Shown: positions 14,835-22,118 of the stretch, in pieces
How positions within the stretch are numbered: position 1 is the first letter of the stretch
Layout: each line of letters starts with the position of its first letter
Assembly (NCBI RefSeq): GCF_024178315.1
Contig: NZ_JAMZIK010000161.1
Span: forward strand, 1-33,594
Origin: Siccirubricoccus soli
Lineage (GTDB): Bacteria > Pseudomonadota > Alphaproteobacteria > Acetobacterales > Acetobacteraceae
Direction: 5' to 3'
DNA: 33,594 bases
Translations under genes and position numbers: made by a program
Notes under the pieces: generated by a model
Told to the model about the DNA's origin: nothing
The model's database searches: none
The model's input: the letters and a program-made list of their open reading frames with translations, nothing else

Positions 14835-16001
14835 TCAGAAATAGCCGAGGGAGAGGATGCCGTCCGGCCCCGGATCCTCGCCCACCAGCTTCCGCCCGAT
14901 CAGGTCGCGCAGCGTCTCGGAGGCACCGCCGCCGAGCGAGCCGTAGCGCGCCCCGCGATAGAGGCGGGAGACGGGGTACTCGTCCGTGAAGCCGAAGCCG
15001 CCATGAAGCTGCACGGCCTCATTCGTCACGCGGATCGCCATTTCGTTGCAGAACACCTTGGCGGTGGCGGCGAGGAAGGGATCCGGGAAGGGACTGGCCG
15101 TCCAGCAGGCGCGGTAGAGCAGGCCGCGCGCCGCCTCGATGTCCTTGTACATATCGGCCAGCTTCCAGCGCACGCCCTGGAAATCGGCGATGGGCTTGCC
15201 GAAGATCGGCCGGTCGCGGGTGTAGCGCACCGCCTCGTCGAAGGCGCCTTCCGCCAGCCCCAGGCTGATGGAGGGGTTGAGGCAGCGCTGGGTGTTGAAG
15301 GCGGTCAGCAGCCGGCGGAACCCGTCCTCCCGGATGACGAGGTTCTCGATCGGCAGCTCGACATCCTCGAAGCGCACCTCATGCAGGTTCTCCCCGCCCA
15401 TGGTGTGGAAGGTGCCGGTGACGGCGAGGCCCGGCGTGCCGCGCTCGATCAGCACGCAGCCGATGCCCTCGCGGCCCGGCTTGCCGTCGATGCGGGTGAA
15501 GACGACGAACATGCCGGCCTCCTCCGCGCGGCTGATCAGCGTCTTCGCGCCGTTCACCACCACGCGGTCGCCCTTCACCACGGCATTGGTGCGGTAGTTG
15601 GCCACATCGGTGCCGGCATGCGGCTCCGTCATGCAGATGGAGAGGATGCAGTCGCCGCTGACCACCTGCGGCAGGATGCGGGCGCGGATGCCCTCCGGCG
15701 CGTATTTCGCGATGACGCGGGTCTGCACCCCGGCCTCGCCCAGCACCGCCATGGCGGTGGGGTAGCAGACCTTGGCGATCTCCTCGAGGATCAGCGCCGT
15801 CTCGAAGACCGGCAGGCCGAGGCCGCCATATTCCTCCGGCACCGTCATGCCGAGCACGCCGAGCTCGGCCAGCTCCTTGATGTTCTCCCAGGGGAAGGTG
15901 CCGTCCATCCAGCGCAGGGCGCGCTGACGGAAATTGGCCTGGGCCAGCTCGCGCACACTGCCGACGAGCTGGCGCTGGGTATCGGTGAGCTTGAAATCCA
16001 T
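14835..16001 (-). CDS. Acyl-CoA dehydrogenase
   Basis: 388 residues from ATG 16001, preceded by GGGAGAGGA. The product starts MDFKLTDTQRQLVGSVRELAQ. Family segments are visible in order: LGVLGMTVPEEYGGLGLP, ILSICMTEPHAGTDVANYRTNA (FAD and substrate site), VVVNGAKTLISRAEEA, RDRPIFGKPIADFQGVRWKLADMYKDIEAARGL, and QLHGGFGFTDEYPVSRLYRGARYGSLGGGASE. At the usual catalytic-Glu position of medium-chain enzymes it has Gly-Gly rather than Glu-Gly, so its base would lie elsewhere. It resembles single-subunit short/branched or cyclic acyl-CoA dehydrogenases more than the pair at 7.8-10.3 kb. It should pass electrons from an acyl-CoA to ETF; the substrate is unknown. Confidence 0.87.
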   Translation of the reverse strand: MDFKLTDTQRQLVGSVRELAQANFRQRALRWMDGTFPWENIKELAELGVLGMTVPEEYGGLGLPVFETALILEEIAKVCYPTAMAVLGEAGVQTRVIAKYAPEGIRARILPQVVSGDCILSICMTEPHAGTDVANYRTNAVVKGDRVVVNGAKTLISRAEEAGMFVVFTRIDGKPGREGIGCVLIERGTPGLAVTGTFHTMGGENLHEVRFEDVELPIENLVIREDGFRRLLTAFNTQRCLNPSISLGLAEGAFDEAVRYTRDRPIFGKPIADFQGVRWKLADMYKDIEAARGLLYRACWTASPFPDPFLAATAKVFCNEMAIRVTNEAVQLHGGFGFTDEYPVSRLYRGARYGSLGGGASETLRDLIGRKLVGEDPGPDGILSLGYF

Positions 16002-16127
16002 CGGGAATTCCTCTCCCTCCGCGTTCGGAGGCGGAGGGCTGGTGGTGTGGTTTGGCTGGCGGGGGCCGAACCGCCCCTGCCCCAAGCGTTGGCCGTGCCG
16101 CCCGCCGCAAGGCGGGAGGAAGGTGCG
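16002..16127. other. Leader of the acyl-CoA dehydrogenase gene
   Basis: Upstream region of the minus-strand gene, ending in a family 1 repeat. I see the ribosome binding site and no further clear motif. The gap without a gene runs on to 16392 and is filled by two family 1 repeats. Confidence 0.4.
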
Positions 16128-16233
16128 CTGGAGCAGATCGCCCTGGGGCGGCATCGCCCGAAGGCGCGATCTGCTCTGCGAACAAAGGCGCAGAGCGCTT
16201 TCGGTGAACGCATGTGAACCGAAAGCGCTCTAG
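16128..16233 (-). repeat. Family 1 composite repeat, type M2, reversed copy
   Basis: 106 bp. On the minus strand: CTAGAGCGCTTTCGG...CCGAAAGCGCTCT, a GCGCCTTTGTTCGCAGAGC linker, then a second palindrome ending GGCGATCTGCTCC. It matches the M2 copy at 1569-1675. Its outer end reads CTGGAGC instead of CTAGAGC. Confidence 0.82.
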
Positions 16234-16289
16234 TGGCCTACCGATCCGCTGCGTTCGCGGGAGATCCCACGAACTTCGCGGGCAGGACA

Positions 16290-16396
16290 CCAGAGCATGC
16301 TGCGTTCGCTTGCGCTCACCCAGCATGCTCTGGGCCGTTGTTTTGCGAGCACCTTCACGCGTTCAGATGATTCCATCTGAACGCGATCTGCTCTAG
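16290..16396 (+). repeat. Family 1 composite repeat, type M1, copy next to the SDR gene
   Basis: 107 bp: AGAGCATGCTGCG, loop TTCGCTTGCGCTCAC, CAGCATGCTCT, linker GGCCGTTGTTTTGCGAGC, then the TCAGATGATTCCATCTGA core and GATCTGCTCTAG. This is the best preserved M1 copy. Its last CTAG (16393-16396) contains the TAG stop of the minus-strand SDR gene. Confidence 0.87.
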
Positions 16397-17166
16397 CCGC
16401 GGAACTGCGCGCCGGCATCCACCTCGATGGTGGTGCCGGAGAGGTATCCGCCGCGGGGGCTGGCGCAGAACACGGCGAGGTCGGCGATCTCCTCCGGCTT
16501 GCCGGCGCGGCCCAGCGGCAACCCGCTCAGCATCTCCTCCCACCGGCTCTCATCGCCCCATTTCGTCTTCGCCCGGGACTTGGAGAGGGTGATGATGCGG
16601 TCCGTCATGGTCGCGCCCGGGGCAATGCCCACCACGCGCACATTGCTGTCCGGCGCCTTGCCGCCCAGCGCGGCGGTGAAGGCGATGAGGGAGGCGTTGC
16701 CGGCGGCGCCGCAGATGTAGTCCGCCCGCGGCGCCCGTCCGGCCATGCCGATGATGTTGACGATGACGCCGTCCTTCTTCGCCTCCATCCCCGGCAGGTA
16801 GAGCTGCGCCAAGTGGATATAGCCGAAGACCTTCAGCGCCCAGGCCTGCTGCCAGCGCTCCAGGGAGATGTCGTGCACCGTGCCGCCGGGGATGGCCCCG
16901 GCATTGTTCACCAGGATGTCGATCTGCGGGAAGGCGGCGTGCATCGCCTGGCGGGCGCCGGCATCGGACAGATCGGCGGCATGGATCGCCACATTCACAT
17001 TGTGCCGGCCGCGGATGCCGGCGGCGGCCGCCTCCAGCGCAGCGGCGTCGCGGGAGGCGAGGATGAGGTCGCACCCCGCCTCGGCGAAGGCATGGGCGCA
17101 GGCCTGGCCGATGCCCTTGGAGCCGCCGGTGATCAGCACGCGCTTGCCGGCGATCTGCATGTCCAT
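16393..17166 (-). CDS. SDR-family protein with altered catalytic tetrad
   Basis: 257 residues with a clear classical SDR fold: the cofactor motif TGGSKGIG at residues 13-20, ASRD after the second strand, AADLSD, and NNAG at 87-90. Tyr150 of the active site is present, but the residue four later is Ala154, not Lys. The catalytic Ser position is Gly140 (NIIGMAG), and the Asn position in the helix alpha-4 segment LKVFGY is Lys112. The C-terminal part (GRAGKPEEIADLAVFCASPRGGYLSGTTIEVDAG) is standard. It may be an SDR subfamily with a changed mechanism, or a binding protein without redox activity. The neighbour upstream in the window is an acyl-CoA dehydrogenase gene on the same strand. Its stop codon is part of a repeat. 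Confidence 0.85.
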   Translation of the reverse strand: MDMQIAGKRVLITGGSKGIGQACAHAFAEAGCDLILASRDAAALEAAAAGIRGRHNVNVAIHAADLSDAGARQAMHAAFPQIDILVNNAGAIPGGTVHDISLERWQQAWALKVFGYIHLAQLYLPGMEAKKDGVIVNIIGMAGRAPRADYICGAAGNASLIAFTAALGGKAPDSNVRVVGIAPGATMTDRIITLSKSRAKTKWGDESRWEEMLSGLPLGRAGKPEEIADLAVFCASPRGGYLSGTTIEVDAGAQFRG

Positions 17167-17200
17167 GAACGTTGTCTCCCTCCCGTCTGGCGCAAACGCC

Positions 17201-17363
17201 TTGAGGGAGGGCGCTGCCCTCCCTCAAACTCCCTCCCGCCAAAGGCCGAAAGGCCTTTGGAAACCATGAGTCGGGCGCGACGGTCGAACCGCAAAACTCA
17301 AGGGTTCCAAGGGCCCTTCGGCCCTTGGCGGGTGGAGCTCGAGGAGGGCAGAGCCCTCCTCGA
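17201..17363. repeat. Family 2 four-hairpin intergenic element, copy 2
   Basis: The same layout and inner orientation as 10323-10487: TTGAGGGAGGGC/GCCCTCCCTCAA with loop GCT (17201-17227); CCAAAGGCC/GGCCTTTGG with loop GAAA (17239-17260); a middle stretch; CCAAGGGCC/GGCCCTTGG with loop CTTC (17307-17328); and TCGAGGAGGGC/GCCCTCCTCGA with loop AGA (17339-17363). The outer hairpins differ from copy 1 while the inner pair is conserved. It lies between the SDR start and the efflux-channel stop, so it may terminate the efflux operon. Confidence 0.8.
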
Positions 17364-17383
17364 CACGGCGCCTCGGGAGAAGG

Positions 17384-18859
17384 CTACAGCCGCGGCGAAA
17401 TCCCGGAAACCCCGGTCGCCTGTTCCAGCGTCGCCAAGGCCAGCAGATAGGCGTAGCGCGCCTGGTTCGCCTGGATGCGCGTGGCGTTCAGGGTGCGCAG
17501 CGCGTCCAGCGTGTCCAGCAGGCTGCGGCCGCCGGCCAGATAGGCCTGCTCCGTGCTGCGATAGGCTTCCTCCGCCCGCCCCAGCGCCCCGCCGGCATAG
17601 AGGTCGAGCAGCGCCTTGGCCTGTTCGTACCCCGCCCAGGCGGCGGCGAAATCCGCCCGCGCCTGCAGCAGGGTGGCGCGCGCCTGGGCCTCTGCCTGGC
17701 CGCTCTGCGCCGTGGCCACGCCGATATTCCCCTCGACGATGCGGCGGGTGAAGATCGGCACGGAAAGCTGCAGGCCGAAGCTGTTCACCGCGTCGATCCG
17801 GTCGCGCGATTCCGGCAGGTCTTGGGACAGGCGGGAGCGCGCCCAGCTGCCATTCACCGTCACGTCGCGGGAGCGGCCGGCCTCGGCGAGCTGCCGGTTG
17901 GCCTCGGCGGCATTGAGCTGGCGCTGCGCCGCCACGACATCGGCGCGGCTCATCACGCCCTGCGCCAGCGTGTCGCGCCCGATGCCGAGCGGCGGCGCCT
18001 GGTCGAAGCGCCCTCGCAGATCGAAGGCCACCGGGGAGAGCACGGCGCGGACCGTGGTCGGCGCCGAGGCCGGCCCGCCGCCGGGCGCGGCGCCGATGCC
18101 AGGCGGCATGGGCGCGATCTGCCCCGACCCCGGGGCGAAGGCCGCCGGGTCCGCCGCCAGCAGCGCCGCCACGGCGGCGACGCCGGCGGCATAGGCCTGG
18201 GCGTTGCTGGTCACGTCGCCCTCGAATTGCAGGCGGCTCGCCTGGAAGCGCAGCAGATCACCTTCCGGGATCGCCCCGTCCCGCAACTGGCGACGCAGCA
18301 GTGCCTCGGTCCGGTCGAGGCTGGCGCGGTTGGCCAGCGCCACCTCCAGGTTGGCCCGCGCCAGCAGCGCGCCGAGGAAGGCCTGGCGGAGCTGGAAGAG
18401 CTGGGTGCGGAGCGTGTCCAGCACCAGCGCCTCCGCCTGGCCGATCTGCGCCTCCGCCACCCGGGTCCGCAGCTCGCGCTTGCCGCCCCGCTCGATGAGG
18501 ACGGAGAGGCCGACCGCGATGTTGTTGCTAGGGGAGAACAATCGCGCGCCCCGCGTGGCGCCGCGCTCGGTCTCGACGAACTGGCCGATGGTGTTGCCGA
18601 CCGAGACCTGCGGCGGCGGCAGGGCGGAAGCGACCAGACGCTGCGCCCGCGCCGCATCCACGCCGCGCCGCGCCGCGACCAGCACCAGATTGCGCTCCAG
18701 CAGCTGCGCCTCGGCCTCCGACAGGGTCAGCGGCCTGGCCGCCTGCCCCACGGGCAGCGGCGCCATGCCGGCGGGCGGGTTGCCCTGCGCCCAGGCGGGC
18801 ATCGCCGCTCCCGCAAGGCCGCACAGCATCAGCCCCAGCCGTACCCCAGCCAGACGCAT
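17384..18859 (-). CDS. TolC-family outer-membrane efflux channel of the RND operon
   Basis: 491 residues. A signal peptide at 1-24 (MRLAGVRLGLMLCGLAGAAMPAWA) is followed by two outer-membrane efflux protein repeats: the first from about 44 (LTLSEAEAQLLERNLVLVAARRGVDAARAQ), the second from about 300. Each has the long alternating heptads expected for the periplasmic tunnel (e.g. RTRVAEAQIGQAEALVLDTLRTQLFQLRQAFLGALLARANLEVA). It is the last gene of a three-gene operon and starts 11 bases after the pump gene stops, with GGGAGAG before the ATG. The product should form the exit duct for the CzcA/CusA-type pump. A Gly/Pro-rich insert near residues 230-265 is unusual but not disruptive. Confidence 0.9.
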   Translation of the reverse strand: MRLAGVRLGLMLCGLAGAAMPAWAQGNPPAGMAPLPVGQAARPLTLSEAEAQLLERNLVLVAARRGVDAARAQRLVASALPPPQVSVGNTIGQFVETERGATRGARLFSPSNNIAVGLSVLIERGGKRELRTRVAEAQIGQAEALVLDTLRTQLFQLRQAFLGALLARANLEVALANRASLDRTEALLRRQLRDGAIPEGDLLRFQASRLQFEGDVTSNAQAYAAGVAAVAALLAADPAAFAPGSGQIAPMPPGIGAAPGGGPASAPTTVRAVLSPVAFDLRGRFDQAPPLGIGRDTLAQGVMSRADVVAAQRQLNAAEANRQLAEAGRSRDVTVNGSWARSRLSQDLPESRDRIDAVNSFGLQLSVPIFTRRIVEGNIGVATAQSGQAEAQARATLLQARADFAAAWAGYEQAKALLDLYAGGALGRAEEAYRSTEQAYLAGGRSLLDTLDALRTLNATRIQANQARYAYLLALATLEQATGVSGISPRL

Positions 18860-18870
18860 CGATACTCTCC

Positions 18871-21800
18871 CTATGCCCGCAGCGCGCCAGAGGCGGCCAT
18901 GGCCTCCGCCTGGCGAATGTGCCGCGGCTTGCCGAACAGGTCGATCGCCGCCGGGAAGACCACCAGGATGAACAGCGGCACGAGGCCGATGCCCCCGACC
19001 ACCACCAGCGCGAGTGGCTTCTGTACATCGGCGCCGATGCCGGTGGCCAGCGCCATGGGCAGCAGGCCGGTGAAGCTGGCGAAGCAGGTCATGAAGACCG
19101 GCCGCATCCGGTCGCGCCCCGCCTGGTCCAGCGCCGCCCGCCAGGGCATTCCCTCCAGCCGCAGATGGTTGAAGTGGGAGAGCATGATGATGCCCTCCAT
19201 CACCGTAATGCCGAACAGCGCGAGGAAGCCGATGGCGGCCGGCACGCTGAAATTCAGCCCGGCCACGGCCAGCGCCGCGACGCCGCCGGTGATGGACATC
19301 GGCACGATGCCGAAGACCAGCAGCGTCTCCCGCAGATTGTTGAACTGCACGTAGAGCAGCACGAGGATCAGGGCGAGCGCCGCCGGCACCACCACCGTCA
19401 GCCGCCCGATCGCCTCCTGCAGGTTGCGGAATTCGCCCAGCCAGTCCAGCCGGTAGCCGGGGGGCAGCTCCACCAGCCGCTCCACCGCCGCCTGCGCCTC
19501 GGCCACCGTGCTCGCCGGGTCCCGGCCGCGGACGGAGAAGCGGATGGGCACGTAGCGGCTGGCATCCTCCCGGTAGATGTAGGAGACGCCGGAGACGAGG
19601 CGGATATTCGCCACATCCATCAGCGTCGCCCCGCTGTCCCCGCCCACCGGGATGCGGCCGATGGCGTCCAGATTGTCCCGGTAAGGGGCGGCCAGCCGGA
19701 CCATGATGGGGAAGTTGCGGTCGCCGCCCGGCTCGTAGAGCCGCCCGGCCTCCTTGCCCCCGATCGCGGCCTGGATCACCTCGTTGATGTCCTCCACCGA
19801 GAGGCCGTAGCGGGCGGCGCGGGCCCGGTCGATCTGCACCGCCACGGTCGGCTGGCCGAGCGAGCGGAAGACGGCGAGGTCCGCGACGCCCGGGATCTGG
19901 GACATCACCTGGCGGATCTCCTCCGCCTTGCGGGCGATGATGTCGAGCTCCGGCCCATAGACCTTGATGGCGTTGGCGCCCTTCACGCCGGAGGCGGCTT
20001 CCTGGACGTTGTCCGAGATCGCCTGGGAATAGCTGAACTCGATGCCGACGAATTCGCGGGAGAGGCGTTCCTGCATGGCGTGGACCAACCCGTCCCGGTT
20101 GCGGGCGGTGGTCCACTGGTCGGGCGGCTTCAGCGGCAGGAAGAATTCCGCATTGAAGAAGCCGGCGCTGTCCGTGCCGTCATCCGGGCGGCCCTGCTGG
20201 CTGGTGGCGGTGACGACCTCCGGGAACTCCATCAGCACGCCGCGGATGCGGTTCACCGTGGCATTGCCTTCCTCCAGGCTGATCGTGCCCGGCATGGTGG
20301 CGCGCACCCAGAGATTGCCCTCCTCCAGCGTCGGCAGGAATTCGGCGCCGAGGGTCGAGAGCAGCAGGATCGAGCCGGCGAAGAGGCCGGCGGCGAGCAG
20401 CAGGCAGAGAGGCCGGGCCCGCATGGCGGCGGCATAGAGCCGCTGATGCCCCCAGCGCAGGACGCGGACCAGGGGGGTGTCCCGCTCCTTGCTGTCCTCC
20501 TTCAGCAGCGCCGCGGCCAGCGCCGGGGTGATGGTGAAGGTCGCCAGCAGCGCGCCGATGATGGCGTAGGCATAGGTCTTCGACATCGGGCCGAAGATCC
20601 GCCCCTCGATCCCGCCCAGGGTGAAGAGCGGGATGAAGGCGGCGATGATGATGAGGGCGGAGAAGAAGATCGCCTTGTCCACCTCCCCCGCCGCGCGCAG
20701 CACGGTCAGCGACAGGCCGGACAGATCCCTGGAATTGGGCGGCGCGACGTAACGGTGCGCATGCTGCCGCGCGAGGCCGAGATGGCGGTAGATGTTCTCC
20801 ACCATGATGACGGTGGCATCCACCAGCAGGCCGAAATCGAGGGCGCCGAGGGAGAGCAGGTTGGCGCTCTCCCCCCGGCTCAGCATCAGCAGGATGGCGA
20901 AGAGGAAGGCGAAGGGGATGGTCGCCGCCACCACCATGGCGCCGCGGAAATCGCCGAGGAAGAGCCACTGGATGATAAGGATGAGGGCGACGCCCTCGAT
21001 GATGTTGTGCACCACCGTACGGGTGGTGATCTTCACCAGATCCTCGCGGTCATAGAGCGGGACGATCTTCACCCCGGGGGGCAGGACGCCGCCGGCATTG
21101 ATGCGCGCCACCTCCGCCTGCACCCCGTGGATGGTGGGCAGGGTCTGCTCGCCACGGCGCATCAGCACGGTCGCCAGCACCACGTCGTCATCGCCCTCAT
21201 GCCCGGCGATGCCGAGCCGGGGCAGGTTGCCCACCTCCACCGTGGCGATGTCGGAGAGCAGCACCGGCACCCCGCCCGAGGCGGAGACGACGACGCCGCG
21301 GATGTCGTCGAGGCCGCGGATGAGGCCGATGCCCTGCACCACCGCCGCCTGCGGCCCGATGCGGATGGTCCCCGCCCCGACCGTGGCATTGCCGGCCCGC
21401 ACCGCACTGATCACCTGCGGCAGGCTGAGCCCGTGCGCCGCCATCCGGCGGAGGTCCACCACCACGTTGTAGCTTTTCGTGTGCCCGCCGAAGGAGGTGA
21501 CGTCCACCACCCCCGGCACCCGCTTGAAGCGGCGGTCCAGCACCCAGTCCTGCAGCGTCTTGAGGTCGGCCAGCGAATAGCCGGGGGGCCCGACCAGCCG
21601 GTAGCGCATGATCTCGCCGATGGGCGAGAGCGGGGAGATCTGCGGCTGCGCCCCGTCCGGCAGGCCGTCGAGCTGGCCGAGCCGGTTCAGCACCTGCTGC
21701 AAGGCCTGGTCGTAGGTGTAGTTGAAGTTGAACTGCACCCGGACGTCCGAGAGGCCGAAGAGGGAGGTGGAGCGGACCGAGGTGAGGTTGGGCAGCCCCG

Positions 21801-22017
21801 CCATCGCCACCTCCACCGGGATGGTGACGTAGCGCTCGATCTCCTCGGCGCTCTGCCCCGGATTCTGGGTGATGATGACGACCTGGGGCGGCACCGGGTC
21901 CGGATAGGCCTCGATGTTCAGCTTGCTGAAGCCGACCAGCCCGACCGCGATGAAGACAAAGAACAGCAGGATGACCAGCGGCCGGCGCTGCAGGGCGAAG
22001 GCGACGATCTGGCGCAT
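18871..22017 (-). CDS. Heavy-metal-type RND efflux pump (CzcA/CusA family)
   Basis: 1048 residues, the normal size. The first helix is at about 13-31, followed by the first porter domain, helices 2-6, the second porter domain and helices 8-12. The HME-RND signature GALDFGLLVDATVIMVEN spans 391-408, in the fourth helix, and carries the proton-relay acidic residues Asp394 and Asp400. The family exports divalent or monovalent metal ions across both membranes with an adaptor and a channel, here encoded on each side. The usual Asp-Gly-Ala of Zn/Co/Cd pumps reads Asp-Ala-Thr. In the second porter domain TSQQGRPDDGTDSAGFFNAEF replaces the Met-containing GPNM-type loop of Zn/Cu pumps, so the metal cannot be assigned and non-metal substrates are possible. 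Confidence 0.92.
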   Translation of the reverse strand: MRQIVAFALQRRPLVILLFFVFIAVGLVGFSKLNIEAYPDPVPPQVVIITQNPGQSAEEIERYVTIPVEVAMAGLPNLTSVRSTSLFGLSDVRVQFNFNYTYDQALQQVLNRLGQLDGLPDGAQPQISPLSPIGEIMRYRLVGPPGYSLADLKTLQDWVLDRRFKRVPGVVDVTSFGGHTKSYNVVVDLRRMAAHGLSLPQVISAVRAGNATVGAGTIRIGPQAAVVQGIGLIRGLDDIRGVVVSASGGVPVLLSDIATVEVGNLPRLGIAGHEGDDDVVLATVLMRRGEQTLPTIHGVQAEVARINAGGVLPPGVKIVPLYDREDLVKITTRTVVHNIIEGVALILIIQWLFLGDFRGAMVVAATIPFAFLFAILLMLSRGESANLLSLGALDFGLLVDATVIMVENIYRHLGLARQHAHRYVAPPNSRDLSGLSLTVLRAAGEVDKAIFFSALIIIAAFIPLFTLGGIEGRIFGPMSKTYAYAIIGALLATFTITPALAAALLKEDSKERDTPLVRVLRWGHQRLYAAAMRARPLCLLLAAGLFAGSILLLSTLGAEFLPTLEEGNLWVRATMPGTISLEEGNATVNRIRGVLMEFPEVVTATSQQGRPDDGTDSAGFFNAEFFLPLKPPDQWTTARNRDGLVHAMQERLSREFVGIEFSYSQAISDNVQEAASGVKGANAIKVYGPELDIIARKAEEIRQVMSQIPGVADLAVFRSLGQPTVAVQIDRARAARYGLSVEDINEVIQAAIGGKEAGRLYEPGGDRNFPIMVRLAAPYRDNLDAIGRIPVGGDSGATLMDVANIRLVSGVSYIYREDASRYVPIRFSVRGRDPASTVAEAQAAVERLVELPPGYRLDWLGEFRNLQEAIGRLTVVVPAALALILVLLYVQFNNLRETLLVFGIVPMSITGGVAALAVAGLNFSVPAAIGFLALFGITVMEGIIMLSHFNHLRLEGMPWRAALDQAGRDRMRPVFMTCFASFTGLLPMALATGIGADVQKPLALVVVGGIGLVPLFILVVFPAAIDLFGKPRHIRQAEAMAASGALRA

Positions 22018-22063
22018 GGGTATTTTCCCGGGAACTCAGGCGGCGTGGGACGGCACGGGTGGC

Positions 22064-22086
22064 GCCGGCGCGAAGCCCGCGCCGGC
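22064..22086. other. Intercistronic hairpin between adaptor and pump genes
   Basis: A perfect 9 bp stem GCCGGCGCG/CGCGCCGGC with an AAGCC loop lies in the 101 bases between the adaptor stop and the pump start. It may stabilise the upstream message or reduce read-through, which would tune the adaptor to pump ratio. Confidence 0.5.
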
Positions 22087-22118
22087 CGAGGGGGCGTGGA
22101 AGGAGCCCGGCAGGGGGA

